In this document: positions 28,397 to 39,267 of the stretch, piece by piece | Numbering within the stretch: position 1 is the first letter of the stretch | Layout: each line of letters starts with the position of its first letter | Assembly (NCBI RefSeq): GCF_003061515.1 | Contig: NZ_CP028924.1 | Location: 310,001-374,000, forward strand | Direction of reading: 5' to 3' | Source of the DNA: Colwellia sp. Arc7-D | GTDB taxonomy: Bacteria > Pseudomonadota > Gammaproteobacteria > Enterobacterales > Alteromonadaceae | Length of the DNA stretch: 64,000 nt | Notes under the pieces: model-generated | Told to the model about the DNA's origin: nothing | The model's input: only the letters and a program-made list of their open reading frames with translations | The model's database searches: none | Made by a program: the position numbers and the translations under genes

Positions 28397-30355
28397 ATGA
28401 CCATCGCAATATTACCCGCTCGCCTCGCTAACCAAATTGCCGCAGGCGAAGTGGTTGAACGCCCAGCCTCTGTTGTTAAAGAACTTGTCGAAAATAGTAT
28501 TGATGCTGGCGCAACCAGTATTAAAATTGAAATCGAGAAAGGCGGCGCCAAGCGTATTCGTATTATTGATAACGGCAAAGGCATTGCCAAAGCCGAGTTA
28601 GCCTTAGCGTTGAGTCGACATGCTACCAGCAAAATTAAAGATCTTGATGATCTGGAGGCTATAAGTAGCTTAGGATTTCGTGGTGAGGCACTAGCCAGTA
28701 TAAGTTCTGTATCGCGTTTAACATTAACGTCGAAACCTGAGAATCAAGAATCCGCATGGCAAGCGAATGCAGAAGGGCGCGATATGGCCGTATCGGTTAA
28801 GCCTGCTGCTCACCCGAACGGCACAACTATAGATGTCAGCGATTTATTTTTCAATACGCCTGCTAGACGAAAATTTATGCGCACTGAAAAAACAGAATAT
28901 GCTCATATTGAAGAAGTTATCAAGCGTATCGCACTTGCAAATTTTGATATTACCTTTGTTTTGTCACATAACCATAAAATTATTAAACAATTTCGTAGTG
29001 CCAATACAGATACTCAGCGCAGTAAACGTGTAGCGCAAGTGTGTGGGCAAAAATTTATTGATAACGCTATTGAAATAAACTGTGAGCATGAAGGCTTACA
29101 TTTACATGGTTGGATTGCTCAGCCAAGTTATTTTCGTAACCAAAATGACCTAAGTTACAGTTATGTAAATGAACGCATGATGCGTGACAAACTTATTAAT
29201 CATGCTATTCGTCAAGCATATGCTGACTTATTGCCCAGCGATAGTTTCCCTGCATTTGTTTTATTTTTACAGCTCGATTTCAGTGAAGTAGATGTGAATG
29301 TGCATCCAGCAAAGCATGAAGTGCGCTTTCATCAAGGGCGCTATGTGCATGATTTTATTTATTCTGTTTGTAACCGAGCTTTACATAGTGAGCTCGAGCT
29401 TAATGTAGATAATTCTACGGGTGAAATACTTCCTGTTTCAAGTAATGAACAAGTGCATCAGCAGGTTGACACTCAACCCTCGAGCTTTATTACGCCTTTA
29501 AAGGCACGCTCTGATTCACCTGATTCACGTCAAGACATCGCTACTTCAGACCGTAATAAACCGGCAAGTCAAACGCCTCAATATCATCATGAGCATCAAG
29601 ACCAGCGCAGTAGAGGACAGCATTACACTAATAGGGTTAACCCTCAAGCCAGTAAGGCTTACAGTGATTTAATGACACCCATAGCGTTAGACTCACAGGT
29701 AGGAGAGCCGGCAATTATACAAGAAACGGCTTCCTCAGCGTCAGCCAGTTCAGCAATGCCAATACCTGAGAGTAATCTAACTACAGCGGAAAATGAAATA
29801 ACTAACGATACAAAAATATTGTTTTGGCAGGCACCACATTATTTAGTTTTTCAACAGCGTGAATCATTACGTTTGTTGTCGGTAAATAAGCTTGATTTAC
29901 AAATTAAGTTACAGGCTATTAAGCAACGCTGGCATGAAAAATTAGTGAGTCAGCCATTATTACTTCCTATAAAAATATCGGTTAGTGAAAAAGTCGCCCA
30001 ATTCGTACAAATGAATGAAAATCAATTTCAACATATTGGTATGGACATTCGCCAGATTAACGCTAGTACAATTCAAATTCGACAGTTCCCTGCTTTACTG
30101 AGAAATCAAGATATTGCCAATAGTTTTAATAAGTTAATTAAACAGTTAGATGTTGAGCACTGTGACGAAGTGCATGCAGAAATTAGCTGGCAAATGGCAT
30201 TGGCTGCACTTATGGTAAGTGACGAATTAACACAAGCCCATGCATTACAAGTCTGGCGAAATGGCGAAAGTCACTTTAATTGTCAATTTGAGCAGCAACT
30301 ACGCTTGAATTCTGTCCCTATAGACCTCACATCTTACATAAATCAGCTAGCGTAA
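28397..30355 (+). CDS. mutL: DNA mismatch repair protein MutL
   Basis: 652 residues. GHKL ATPase motifs: [28 protein letters not shown] and the NTPARRKF segment; transducer domain around VNERMMRDK and [12 protein letters not shown]; a disordered Gln/Ser-rich linker (about 345-490); and a C-terminal dimerisation domain. No DQHA(x)2E(x)4E endonuclease motif is seen, as in MutH-using gammaproteobacteria. It couples MutS mismatch recognition to MutH and helicase. The ATG at 28397 is 7 bases after the amiB stop and gives the standard [19 protein letters not shown] start; a longer frame overlapping amiB is not used. Confidence 0.96.
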   Translation: MTIAILPARLANQIAAGEVVERPASVVKELVENSIDAGATSIKIEIEKGGAKRIRIIDNGKGIAKAELALALSRHATSKIKDLDDLEAISSLGFRGEALASISSVSRLTLTSKPENQESAWQANAEGRDMAVSVKPAAHPNGTTIDVSDLFFNTPARRKFMRTEKTEYAHIEEVIKRIALANFDITFVLSHNHKIIKQFRSANTDTQRSKRVAQVCGQKFIDNAIEINCEHEGLHLHGWIAQPSYFRNQNDLSYSYVNERMMRDKLINHAIRQAYADLLPSDSFPAFVLFLQLDFSEVDVNVHPAKHEVRFHQGRYVHDFIYSVCNRALHSELELNVDNSTGEILPVSSNEQVHQQVDTQPSSFITPLKARSDSPDSRQDIATSDRNKPASQTPQYHHEHQDQRSRGQHYTNRVNPQASKAYSDLMTPIALDSQVGEPAIIQETASSASASSAMPIPESNLTTAENEITNDTKILFWQAPHYLVFQQRESLRLLSVNKLDLQIKLQAIKQRWHEKLVSQPLLLPIKISVSEKVAQFVQMNENQFQHIGMDIRQINASTIQIRQFPALLRNQDIANSFNKLIKQLDVEHCDEVHAEISWQMALAALMVSDELTQAHALQVWRNGESHFNCQFEQQLRLNSVPIDLTSYINQLA

Positions 30356-30367
30356 ATTTATACCATA

Positions 30368-31324
30368 ATGACCAAGGTGTTAAACCAACAAAACATTAAC
30401 CAGCAGCAGCCTCCCGTTATTTGTTTAATGGGGCCTACAGCTTCGGGTAAAACCGCATTGGCGATGGCATTATGTGATGCGCTGCCTTGTGACATTATTA
30501 GTGTTGATTCAGCGTTAGTTTTTAAAGGTATGGATATTGGCACCGCGAAACCGACTGCAGAAGAACTTGCAGCATATCCACATCAATTGGTCGACATTAG
30601 GGATCCAAGCGAAAGCTATAGTGCGGCTGACTTTTGTCATGACGCACTTAAGGCAATAGCAAAAAGTCGAGCCAATGGTCGTATACCGTTATTGGTCGGC
30701 GGTACTATGATGTACTTTAAAAGTTTAATTGAAGGGATTTCGCCACTTCCTGAAGCGGATCAAGATATTCGAAATACCATAGCGTTAGAAGCTGCAGATA
30801 AAGGCTGGCTGGCGATGCATGAAGAATTAAAAAGCTTTGATCCTGTTTCTGCAGAGCGAATTCACCCTAACGATCCGCAAAGACTTGCGCGTGCGATCGA
30901 AGTATATCGAAAGTCTGGTAATACTTTGACACAATTAACTGCAATAAAAGGTGATATAGTCAGTGGAAATGTTTTACAGTTTGCTATAGCACCAAAAGAG
31001 CGTAGTGATTTGCATGCACGCATTGAACTTCGTTTTAAGCAAATGATAGCGCAAAACTTTGAACAAGAAGTTATCGCTTTGAAAGAAAGAGGCGACTTAC
31101 ACCTTGATTTACCTGCAATTCGTTGTGTTGGTTATCGGCAAATGTGGCAACACTTGGCAGGTGACTTTACTCATGAAGATATGGTTTTTAAAGGTATTTG
31201 TGCAACGCGTCAATTAGCAAAAAGACAGCTGACTTGGTTAAGAAGTTGGCAAAACCTACATTGGTTGCATATGGAAGACGAAAATAATTTAAAACTTATT
31301 TTATCGGCAGTAAGCAAACTGTAG
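30368..31324 (+). CDS. miaA: tRNA dimethylallyltransferase MiaA
   Basis: 318 residues with P-loop [40 protein letters not shown], and [16 protein letters not shown]. It transfers a dimethylallyl group to A37 of tRNAs reading UNN codons. It lies 12 bases after mutL and upstream of hfq, the conserved order. Standard length (E. coli 316). Confidence 0.96.
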   Translation: MTKVLNQQNINQQQPPVICLMGPTASGKTALAMALCDALPCDIISVDSALVFKGMDIGTAKPTAEELAAYPHQLVDIRDPSESYSAADFCHDALKAIAKSRANGRIPLLVGGTMMYFKSLIEGISPLPEADQDIRNTIALEAADKGWLAMHEELKSFDPVSAERIHPNDPQRLARAIEVYRKSGNTLTQLTAIKGDIVSGNVLQFAIAPKERSDLHARIELRFKQMIAQNFEQEVIALKERGDLHLDLPAIRCVGYRQMWQHLAGDFTHEDMVFKGICATRQLAKRQLTWLRSWQNLHWLHMEDENNLKLILSAVSKL

Positions 31325-31442
31325 ACATTAATGTATAATTAAATTAGTTGCGCAGTAACCAGCTAGTTTATTGAATTATTCTAATAAAATATTTGAACTG
31401 AATATTTAATTTTTTACTAAAAATAACAAAAGGGGCCAAATA

Positions 31443-31691
31443 ATGGCAAAGGGGCAATCTTTACAAGACCCGTTTTTGAATGCGTTACGTCGTGATCGTA
31501 TTCCGGTAGCAATATATTTAGTTAATGGCATTAAACTACAAGGGCAAGTAGAGTCATTTGATCAATTTGTAATTTTACTTAAAAATACCGTTAGCCAAAT
31601 GGTATATAAGCACGCCATTTCAACGGTAGTGCCAGCGCGAGCAGTAACTACTATGCCAGCCCCACAATCGAATCAGGAATTAGAAGATTAA
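31443..31691 (+). CDS. hfq: RNA chaperone Hfq
   Basis: 82 residues. The Sm core is nearly identical to other gammaproteobacterial Hfq proteins: [41 protein letters not shown] and the Sm2 motif YKHAIST. Only the short C-terminal tail differs. It forms a hexamer that pairs small RNAs with mRNAs. A ribosome site AAGGGG is 9 bases upstream. The 118-bp gap after miaA is AT-rich and may hold a private promoter. Confidence 0.97.
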   Translation: MAKGQSLQDPFLNALRRDRIPVAIYLVNGIKLQGQVESFDQFVILLKNTVSQMVYKHAISTVVPARAVTTMPAPQSNQELED

Positions 31692-31724
31692 TGCAAAAAG
31701 CTAGTATTGTATGGAGTCGCTCAT

Positions 31725-33011
31725 TTGTTTGATAGGTATCAAGCAGGTGAGCAGGCGATACTTGTTCATTTAGATTTTCCAGATGATAACACCCGCGAAG
31801 ATATACAAGAGTTCGAAATGCTTGTTGATTCTGCTGGTATTACTGCGTTAAATACCGTTACGGGTAAACGCAATACTCCGCACCCAAAATACTTTGTTGG
31901 CACAGGTAAAGTACAAGAAGTTGCTGATGCTGTACGTATGTTCGATGCGAATATTGTTTTATTTAACCATAGTTTATCGCCTTCTCAGGAAAAAAATATT
32001 GAAGCTTTGTGCGAATGTCGTGTGGTTGATCGCACTACATTGATTTTAGATATTTTTGCTCAGCGAGCTCGAACTCATGAAGGTAAATTGCAAGTAGAGT
32101 TAGCGCAATTACGTCATATGAGTACCCGCCTAATTCGTGGGTGGACTCACTTAGAGCGACAAAAAGGCGGTATTGGCTTACGCGGACCTGGTGAAACACA
32201 ACTTGAAACTGACCGTCGTTTACTTCACGAACGTATGGTAAATATTCGTAAACGTTTAGGTAAAGTTGAAAAGCAAAGGCAGCAAGGTCGTCGAGCAAGA
32301 ACTCGAGCTGAGATCCCAACAATTTCTTTAGTCGGTTATACCAACGCCGGTAAATCGACCCTATTTAATAAAATTACCCAAGCGGGTGTTTATGCCGCGG
32401 ATCAATTATTTGCCACTTTAGATCCAACTTTACGTAAAATTGAAGTTGAAGATGTTGGTCGTGTTATTCTTGCCGATACGGTAGGCTTTATTCGTCATTT
32501 GCCTCATGATTTAGTTGCTGCATTTAAAGCCACGTTAACCGAAACACGCGAAGCGGAGTTATTACTCCACGTCATTGATATCGCAGATGAGCGACGCAGT
32601 GAAAATATTGAACAAGTAGAAGAAGTTTTAAAAGAGATAGAAGCGGACGAAGTCCCACAACTATTAATTTGTAATAAAATAGACCAGTTAGATGATGTAG
32701 AGCCGCGAATTGACCGTGACGATCAAGGATTACCTATTCGTGTGTGGCTTTCAGCGCAACAAGGTGTTGGTATTGAATTATTATTCCAAGCGCTTTCAGA
32801 GCGATTAGGAAAAGAAATTATCCAACATTTACTGTGTTTACCGCCATCTGCAGGTAAAATTCGTGGTCAACTTTACGAGTTAAATTGTATTACTAATGAA
32901 CATTATGATGAAGAAGGTAATTGTTTAATCAACATAAAATTACCTATCAGAGAGTGGAATCAGTTACTAAAACAAGATGAAGCTGAAATAGAGCACTTTA
33001 TTCAAACTTAA
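31725..33011 (+). CDS. hflX: Ribosome-associated GTPase HflX
   Basis: 428 residues. N-terminal HflX domain with GTGKVQE, the RTHEGKLQVELAQL segment and GGIGLRGPGETQLE, then a GTPase domain with G1 GYTNAGKST, G3 DTVGFI and G4 NKID. It splits stalled or stressed 70S ribosomes. TTG at 31725 is chosen as start: the protein then begins MFDRYQAGEQ like the E. coli protein, and GGAG lies 8 bases upstream; a TTG at 31707 is upstream of that ribosome site. Located between hfq and hflK, as in E. coli. Confidence 0.93.
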   Translation: MFDRYQAGEQAILVHLDFPDDNTREDIQEFEMLVDSAGITALNTVTGKRNTPHPKYFVGTGKVQEVADAVRMFDANIVLFNHSLSPSQEKNIEALCECRVVDRTTLILDIFAQRARTHEGKLQVELAQLRHMSTRLIRGWTHLERQKGGIGLRGPGETQLETDRRLLHERMVNIRKRLGKVEKQRQQGRRARTRAEIPTISLVGYTNAGKSTLFNKITQAGVYAADQLFATLDPTLRKIEVEDVGRVILADTVGFIRHLPHDLVAAFKATLTETREAELLLHVIDIADERRSENIEQVEEVLKEIEADEVPQLLICNKIDQLDDVEPRIDRDDQGLPIRVWLSAQQGVGIELLFQALSERLGKEIIQHLLCLPPSAGKIRGQLYELNCITNEHYDEEGNCLINIKLPIREWNQLLKQDEAEIEHFIQT

Positions 33012-33092
33012 CAGACTGATATATTACGTGAAACGCAGTGTTTTATCGTTAGTGTAGCAGTTAGCGCATTAATTTTTATAGCGGAGAATAGC

Positions 33093-34244
33093 ATGGCTTG
33101 GAATGAACCGGGGAATAATGAGAAAGACCCCTGGAAAAATAAAGGTGGCAAAAACCAAGGTCCACCTGACCTAGATGATTTATTAAAAGATATCGGCAAT
33201 AAATTTGGCGGTATATTCGGTGGTGGCAAATCAGGAGGCGGTTCTGGAAAAAGTTTCTCCAGTATTGGCATCATGGTTGTACTCATCATATCAATATTGG
33301 TTTATGTATTTGCAGGTTTCTTTACGATTAAAGAAGCTGAAAAAGGTATTGTTTTACGCTTTGGTCAATACGCAGGTACGGTAGAACCAGGTTTGCGTTG
33401 GAAGTGGACGTTCGCTGAACGTATTATTCCAGTTGATATGCAAACAACACGTAACCTTCCTTCTTCAGGGTTTATGCTGACGAAAGATGAGAATGTTGTG
33501 CGTGTTGAAATGGAAATTCAATACCGTGTTGTTGACTCACGTAACTATATTTTCAGTGTTACTAATGCTGATGAAAGTTTAAGTGAATCGCTTGATAGTG
33601 CTTTGCGTTATGTTGTTGGTCACGCAAACATGGACGACATTTTAACGAGTGGTCGTGAGGCTGTTCGTCAAGCTGTTTGGAAAGAACTAGAAAAAATTAT
33701 CGAGCCTTATAATTTAGGTTTGATCATTGTTGATGTTAACTTCAAGGATGCTCGTCCACCAAACGAAGTTAAAGATGCATTTGATGATGCTATTTCTGCA
33801 CAAGAAGATGAAGTTCGCTTTTTACGAGAAGCTGAAGCTTATGCTCGTGGTATTGAACCTCGTGCCCGTGGTCGTGTTAAGCGTTTAGAGCAAGAAGCTT
33901 TAGCTTATAAATCGCAAATACTTCTCGATGCTGAAGGTGACGTGGCTCGTTTTAACAAGCTATTACCTGAATATAAAGCAGCGCCTGAAGTAACTCGTCA
34001 GCGTATGTACATTACATCGATGGAAAAAGTATACAGTAACACCAGTAAAGTTATGGTTGATGTTGAAGGTGGTAATAACATGATTTACTTACCATTAGAT
34101 AAAATAATGCAACAGCAATCTGGTGGTCAACGTACTATTCAACAATCATCATCACCGACGACGATAAATCAATCGTCAAATAGCAATAATACTGCACCAA
34201 CATTATCCGGTCGTAATGACCGTTTCAATAATGGGAGAGACTAA
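33093..34244 (+). CDS. hflK: FtsH protease modulator HflK
   Basis: 383 residues. A Gly/Lys-rich cytoplasmic N-terminus (KNKGGKNQGPPDLDDLL, GGIFGGGKSGGGSG), one TM segment at about 60-84, then an SPFH/band-7 domain (IKEAEKGIVLRFG ... ARGRVKRLEQEALAYK) in the periplasm, and a Gln/Ser/Asn-rich tail. With HflC it forms a cage around FtsH in the inner membrane. GGAG sits 7 bases upstream of the ATG. It is followed by hflC after three bases. Confidence 0.95.
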   Translation: MAWNEPGNNEKDPWKNKGGKNQGPPDLDDLLKDIGNKFGGIFGGGKSGGGSGKSFSSIGIMVVLIISILVYVFAGFFTIKEAEKGIVLRFGQYAGTVEPGLRWKWTFAERIIPVDMQTTRNLPSSGFMLTKDENVVRVEMEIQYRVVDSRNYIFSVTNADESLSESLDSALRYVVGHANMDDILTSGREAVRQAVWKELEKIIEPYNLGLIIVDVNFKDARPPNEVKDAFDDAISAQEDEVRFLREAEAYARGIEPRARGRVKRLEQEALAYKSQILLDAEGDVARFNKLLPEYKAAPEVTRQRMYITSMEKVYSNTSKVMVDVEGGNNMIYLPLDKIMQQQSGGQRTIQQSSSPTTINQSSNSNNTAPTLSGRNDRFNNGRD

Positions 34245-34247
34245 GCC

Positions 34248-35132
34248 ATGAAGAATTTTCTATTGGCAATTATTGCCTTAATACTTGTGCTAACGGTTTC
34301 GTCTGTTTTTGTGGTAATTGAAGGTCAACGTGGCATTGTTTTCCAATTCTCAAAAATTAAACGTGATGGTGATACCGGCGACATGAAAGTTTATGAGCCT
34401 GGTTTACACTTTAAATTTCCGTTTATTAACCAAGTACGTAAACTTGATGCACGTATTCAAACGTTAGATGATGCACCGGATAGATTCGTTACATCTGAAA
34501 AGAAAGATTTAATGGTCGATTCATTTGTAAAATGGCGCATCGTTGACTTTTCTACTTACTATTTACGTACCTCAGGTTCAATTGAGAATGCACGTGCATT
34601 ACTTAAACAGAAAGTAAACAATGGTCTACGTACCGAAATTGGTACGCGTACTATTAAAGATATAGTCTCTGGTGAACGTGATGACATTATGGCGAAAGCA
34701 CTTGAAAGTGCTGCAAGTAGCCGTGAAGATTTAGGTATTGAAGTCATTGATGTGCGTATCAAGGCGATTAACTTACCTACTGAAGTTAGTACGTCGATAT
34801 ACGAGCGTATGCGTGCTGAACGTACCGCTGTGGCGAAAGAACATCGCTCACAAGGTCAAGAGCAAGCTGAAATCATTCGTGCAACAATTGATGCTAAAGT
34901 TACTGTAATGTTAGCGACAGCACAAAAAGAAGCACAAGAAATTCGTGGTGAAGGCGATGCCTTAGCAGCGAAAGTTTATGCTGACTCTTACAGTCAAGAT
35001 GCTGAGTTCTATGGCTTTTTCCGTAGCTTAGAAGCTTACGAGAAAAGTTTCAGTGATAAGAGTGATATCTTAGTCGTTAAACCTGATAGCAACTTCTTTA
35101 ATTATCTAAAAGATAGTAAAAAAGCGAAGTAA
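34248..35132 (+). CDS. hflC: FtsH protease modulator HflC
   Basis: 294 residues with an N-terminal TM segment (AIIALILVLTVSSVFVV) and an SPFH domain (IEGQRGIVFQF, VRIKAINLPTEVS, AEIIRATIDAKV) of standard length. It is the partner of HflK in controlling FtsH proteolysis. The ATG is three bases after the hflK stop. A strong terminator follows at 35156, ending the tsaE-to-hflC run. Confidence 0.96.
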   Translation: MKNFLLAIIALILVLTVSSVFVVIEGQRGIVFQFSKIKRDGDTGDMKVYEPGLHFKFPFINQVRKLDARIQTLDDAPDRFVTSEKKDLMVDSFVKWRIVDFSTYYLRTSGSIENARALLKQKVNNGLRTEIGTRTIKDIVSGERDDIMAKALESAASSREDLGIEVIDVRIKAINLPTEVSTSIYERMRAERTAVAKEHRSQGQEQAEIIRATIDAKVTVMLATAQKEAQEIRGEGDALAAKVYADSYSQDAEFYGFFRSLEAYEKSFSDKSDILVVKPDSNFFNYLKDSKKAK

Positions 35133-35155
35133 GCTTAGCGTTTAATCGAGTATTG

Positions 35156-35184
35156 AAAAGCCATGACAGTGTCATGGCTTTTTT
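35156..35184 (+). terminator. Rho-independent terminator after hflC
   Basis: Stem AAAAGCCATGAC / GTCATGGCTTTT with a 3-base loop AGT and a run of six T. Confidence 0.92.
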
Positions 35185-35213
35185 GTAATTAAAATAAAAT
35201 AACAGGGCGAAAA

Positions 35214-35399
35214 ATGCTAACTACATTATTAATGGCTATCGCGATTGCGTTCATTATTGAGGGCTTGATCCCTGCGCTTTTTCCGAATAAATGGCGCGCT
35301 TATGTTTTAAAATTAGCCAATGAACCTATTGGCGCTATTCGTCAGGTTGGTATTTTTTTGGTGATAATTGGGCTTTTAATTTTTTGGGCGGCAAATTAA
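35214..35399 (+). CDS. DUF2065 small inner-membrane protein (YjeT-like)
   Basis: 61 residues with two hydrophobic segments (LTTLLMAIAIAFIIEGLIPALF and VGIFLVIIGLLIFWAA) joined by a short basic loop containing NKWR. It matches the DUF2065/YjeT family, which lies between hflC and purA in E. coli too. Function unknown. The ATG is preceded by AGGG. Because the hflC terminator lies between, it is either read through or has its own promoter in the short gap. Confidence 0.88.
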   Translation: MLTTLLMAIAIAFIIEGLIPALFPNKWRAYVLKLANEPIGAIRQVGIFLVIIGLLIFWAAN

Positions 35400-35465
35400 T
35401 TATCTTGCTAACTGTGCACTACCACTCGCTTTTTTTATATCGCGCTAAAAATCACCAACTTTTGC

Positions 35466-35494
35466 TTGGACTCAATATTGATATTTGATAGAAT
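35466..35494 (+). promoter_or_regulatory. Sigma-70 promoter of purA
   Basis: TTGGAC (35466-35471) and TAGAAT (35489-35494) are separated by exactly 17 bases. Predicted start of transcription near 35501, giving a leader of about 25 bases. No PurR-type dyad was noticed. Confidence 0.65.
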
Positions 35495-35504
35495 CCCCGC
35501 CTAA

Positions 35505-36824
<1,320 letters not shown>

Positions 36825-36848
36825 CTTAATCTCAACGTTTTAATCCAT

Positions 36849-36876
36849 AAAAAACCACCTTCTAGGTGGTTTTTTT
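36849..36876 (+). terminator. Rho-independent terminator of purA
   Basis: Stem AAAAAACCACCT / AGGTGGTTTTTT with loop TCT. The 50-bp repeat array begins two bases after its T-tract. Confidence 0.93.
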
Positions 36877-36877
36877 A

Positions 36878-37126
36878 TGTGCAGGACGCACGTATGTCGT
36901 GGGTGCAAGGAAGCACAGGAACGACGATGTGCAGGACGCACGTATGTCGTGGGTGCAGGAAGCACAGGAACGGCGATGTGCAGGACGCACGTATGTCGTG
37001 GGTGCAAGGAAGTACAGGAACGACGATGTGCAGGACGCACGTATGTCGTGGGTGCAAGGAAGCACAGGAACGACGATGTGCAGGACGCACGTATGTCGAG
37101 GGTGCATGGATGTACAAGAAAGGTGA
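36878..37126. repeat. Tandem array of five ~50-bp GC-rich units, stop-free in all six frames
   Basis: Units start at 36878, 36928, 36977, 37027 and 37077 (lengths 50, 49, 50, 50, 50). Each begins TGTGCAGGACGCACGTATGT and ends AGGAACGACGA. Units 1-4 differ by one to three positions; unit 5 is diverged in its second half. A decayed piece (ACAAGAACGACACTATACAGG) recurs at 37164-37184. The unit is 58% G+C, far above its surroundings, and contains no stop triplet on either strand, so long overlapping open frames run through it. There is short self-complementarity (GCACA ... TGTGC; GCAC ... GTGC). There are no unique spacers, so it is not a CRISPR array. The nature is unknown; it may be an intergenic repeat family found elsewhere in the genome. 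Confidence 0.95.
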
Positions 37127-37405
37127 TGTAAAGGGTATACCTATATAGTTAATACATAGATAGACAAGAACGACACTATACAGGCGTAACCAGTCATACC
37201 AGCCTCAAAGTTATTTATGGCTACCCAAGCCTTAAACTGAATGTGCATTCATTTAATGAGATACACACCACGTAAATATAAAGTTTAAGTAGTATATTTC
37301 TAAGAAATATAGCTACAAACACATTGAGCTAACTAAAATATAACTTTGCAAAATAATATCCCTACCTCAAGTATTCTAGCTTCAAAATAAAAAATATTTC
37401 ATCAG

Positions 37406-37619
37406 GTTAACCAGTGGTGATGTGTGCTAAAATCAGCGCGAGTTAACATAATCAGCTATTCAGAAGTTAACTTAGGCTAAATTCTGGTATTGAACCTGAA
37501 ATAATACAAAAACATATAGATTTACATATAAAACAGTTAACTTGCACTCATAGCTGCCTTTTAAGGGAGATATCATTTGATAAGACGCTCTAAGTGCTAT
37601 TTTTCTATGAATAGTTAAC
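37406..37619. promoter_or_regulatory. Cluster of five GTTAAC palindromes
   Basis: GTTAAC occurs at 37406, 37442, 37466, 37536 and 37614; four have A before the G (AGTTAAC). At this base composition about one per 3 kb is expected, so five in 214 bp is notable. Spacings are 36, 24, 70 and 78. A regulator of the downstream malic enzyme could bind them. Confidence 0.4.
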
Positions 37620-37626
37620 TATATAT

Positions 37627-37640
37627 GTTGAATATTCAAC
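37627..37640. repeat. 14-bp perfect palindrome GTTGAATATTCAAC
   Basis: Perfect dyad 174 bases upstream of the malic enzyme start. It is not an ArgR box (the half-sites have no spacer). Possibly an operator. Confidence 0.35.
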
Positions 37641-37667
37641 TTAGTTATATGAAAAATAAATTATTTA

Positions 37668-37688
37668 AAGCTATATTAATTATAGCTT
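37668..37688. repeat. Inverted repeat AAGCTATA / TATAGCTT
   Basis: 8-bp perfect arms around TTAAT, about 125 bases upstream of the malic enzyme start; no U-tract. Confidence 0.4.
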
Positions 37689-37813
37689 GTAGCTAATTAA
37701 TATATACAAAATAGCTTGAAATTAGCCAACGCATTGCAATAGTATATTAAGTGACATTACTAAAAAAAAACAACCATAGACTCTCGCATCAGACGCATAC
37801 ATTAGGAATTAAC

Positions 37814-39055
37814 ATGACAGATCTTAGACAACAAGCACTGGATTATCACCAATACCCAACTCCAGGTAAAATTAGTGTTGAATTAACTACCCCGGCTGAG
37901 ACCAGCCAAGATCTATCACTCGCTTATAGTCCTGGTGTTGCTGAACCTGTTCGTGCTATTGCTGAGAACCCTGACGATGTCTATAAATATACCGGTAAAG
38001 GTAATACGGTTGCTGTTATTACTAACGGTACAGCAATTTTAGGTCTAGGTAACTTAGGTCCAATGGCCGCTAAACCGGTGATGGAAGGTAAAGCATTATT
38101 ATTTAAACGTTTTGCCGGTATTAATTCTTTTGATATTGAAGTAAAACACAAAACGGTTGAAGACTTTATTAGCACAGTAGCAAATATCGCTGACAGCTTT
38201 GGTGGTATTAACTTAGAAGACATTAAAGCACCTGAATGTTTTGTCATTGAAAAAGCGTTAATTGAACGTTGTAAAGTACCCGTGTTTCACGATGACCAAC
38301 ATGGTACTGCTATTGTCACCGCAGCAGGTATGATCAACGCGTTAGAAATTCAAGGTAAAGAACTGCGACACGCTAACATTGTTTGTATGGGCGCAGGTGC
38401 GGCAGCAATTGCTTGTATGGAGCTGTTGATTAAATGTGGCGCACAACGTGAAAAAATTTATATGCTCGACACGAAAGGCGTTATTCATACCCGTCGTGAC
38501 GATTTAAATGAATATAAAAAATTATTTGCTAATAATACCGATAAACGCACTTTAGTAGAAGCTATTGATGGTGCAGACGTATTCGTTGGCGTATCTGGCC
38601 CTAATGTATTATCGGCGGAACATGTCAAGCTGATGGCTGCTAAGCCCGTGATATTTGCTTGTTCAAACCCAGATCCTGAAATTAAGCCAGAACTTGCTTT
38701 GGCTACGCGTGATGATTTAATTATCGCTACAGGTCGTTCAGACTACCCTAACCAAGTAAACAACGTACTTTGTTTTCCATTTATTTTCCGTGGCGCTTTA
38801 GATGTACGCGCACGTACTATTAATGACGAAATGAAAATAGCCGCTGTGCATGCTATTCGTACCTTGGCGAAAGAAGTCGTGCCGGCTGAAGTGCTTGCCG
38901 CTAGTGGTACTGAAAGCTTAAGCTTCGGTAAAGATTATATTATTCCTAAGCCAATGGACTCGCGCTTACGTTCAGCTGTAGCTATTGCAGTTGCGCAAGC
39001 CGCCGTTGATTCAGGTGTTGCAGCACTAGAGATGCCTGAAAACTATAACGGTTAG
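37814..39055 (+). CDS. NAD(P)-dependent malic enzyme, short form without phosphotransacetylase domain
   Basis: 413 residues. Malic N-terminal domain with LAYSPGVAEPV (catalytic Tyr), IKAPECFVIEK (catalytic Lys and metal ligands) and FHDDQHGTAIV; NAD-binding domain with GAGAAAIA and FACSNPDPEI. It decarboxylates malate to pyruvate. At 413 residues it lacks the C-terminal PTA-like region of E. coli MaeB (about 760). The ATG at 37814 has AGGA six bases upstream. It is monocistronic with its own terminator. The long upstream region with repeated dyads suggests regulated expression. Confidence 0.92.
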   Translation: MTDLRQQALDYHQYPTPGKISVELTTPAETSQDLSLAYSPGVAEPVRAIAENPDDVYKYTGKGNTVAVITNGTAILGLGNLGPMAAKPVMEGKALLFKRFAGINSFDIEVKHKTVEDFISTVANIADSFGGINLEDIKAPECFVIEKALIERCKVPVFHDDQHGTAIVTAAGMINALEIQGKELRHANIVCMGAGAAAIACMELLIKCGAQREKIYMLDTKGVIHTRRDDLNEYKKLFANNTDKRTLVEAIDGADVFVGVSGPNVLSAEHVKLMAAKPVIFACSNPDPEIKPELALATRDDLIIATGRSDYPNQVNNVLCFPFIFRGALDVRARTINDEMKIAAVHAIRTLAKEVVPAEVLAASGTESLSFGKDYIIPKPMDSRLRSAVAIAVAQAAVDSGVAALEMPENYNG

Positions 39056-39108
39056 TTATTGAGGTAGCTAAAAGCAAGATAGGGTGTCGGTATTGGCACT
39101 ACAAATTA

Positions 39109-39131
39109 GGCGTCACATTGACGTCTTTTTT
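39109..39131 (+). terminator. Rho-independent terminator of the malic enzyme gene
   Basis: Stem GGCGTCA / TGACGTC (one G-U pair) with loop CAT, followed by six T. Confidence 0.85.
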
Positions 39132-39267
39132 GATTTTAAAAGCTTATTAAATACAGACAATGGATTTCTTCGGTTTTTGAAAACTATTTATCAACAACTT
39201 TAGAATGATATGTATGCTGAAAAAAACTCCAGAGTAAATTTACAAGCAAGGCAGTAGAGCAGAGTAT

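Larger units (their letters stand above)
37127..37813. other. AT-rich ~690-bp intergenic region between the repeat array and the malic enzyme gene
   Basis: No credible coding frame. It contains a decayed repeat piece (37164-37184), five GTTAAC palindromes (37406-37619), a 14-bp palindrome (37627-37640) and an AAGCTATA-TTAAT-TATAGCTT hairpin (37668-37688). Confidence 0.5.

Noticed and set aside
36878-37126. CRISPR array
   Set aside because: Units are contiguous and near identical with no unique spacers and no cas genes nearby.
36840-37148. Several 66-89-codon open frames on both strands within the repeat array
   Set aside because: They exist only because the unit has no stop triplets; none has a recognisable domain and they overlap each other in five frames. 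Listed as a repeat instead.
37627-37640. ArgR box
   Set aside because: ArgR sites have TGAAT-N4-ATTCA; here the half-sites are fused without spacer.
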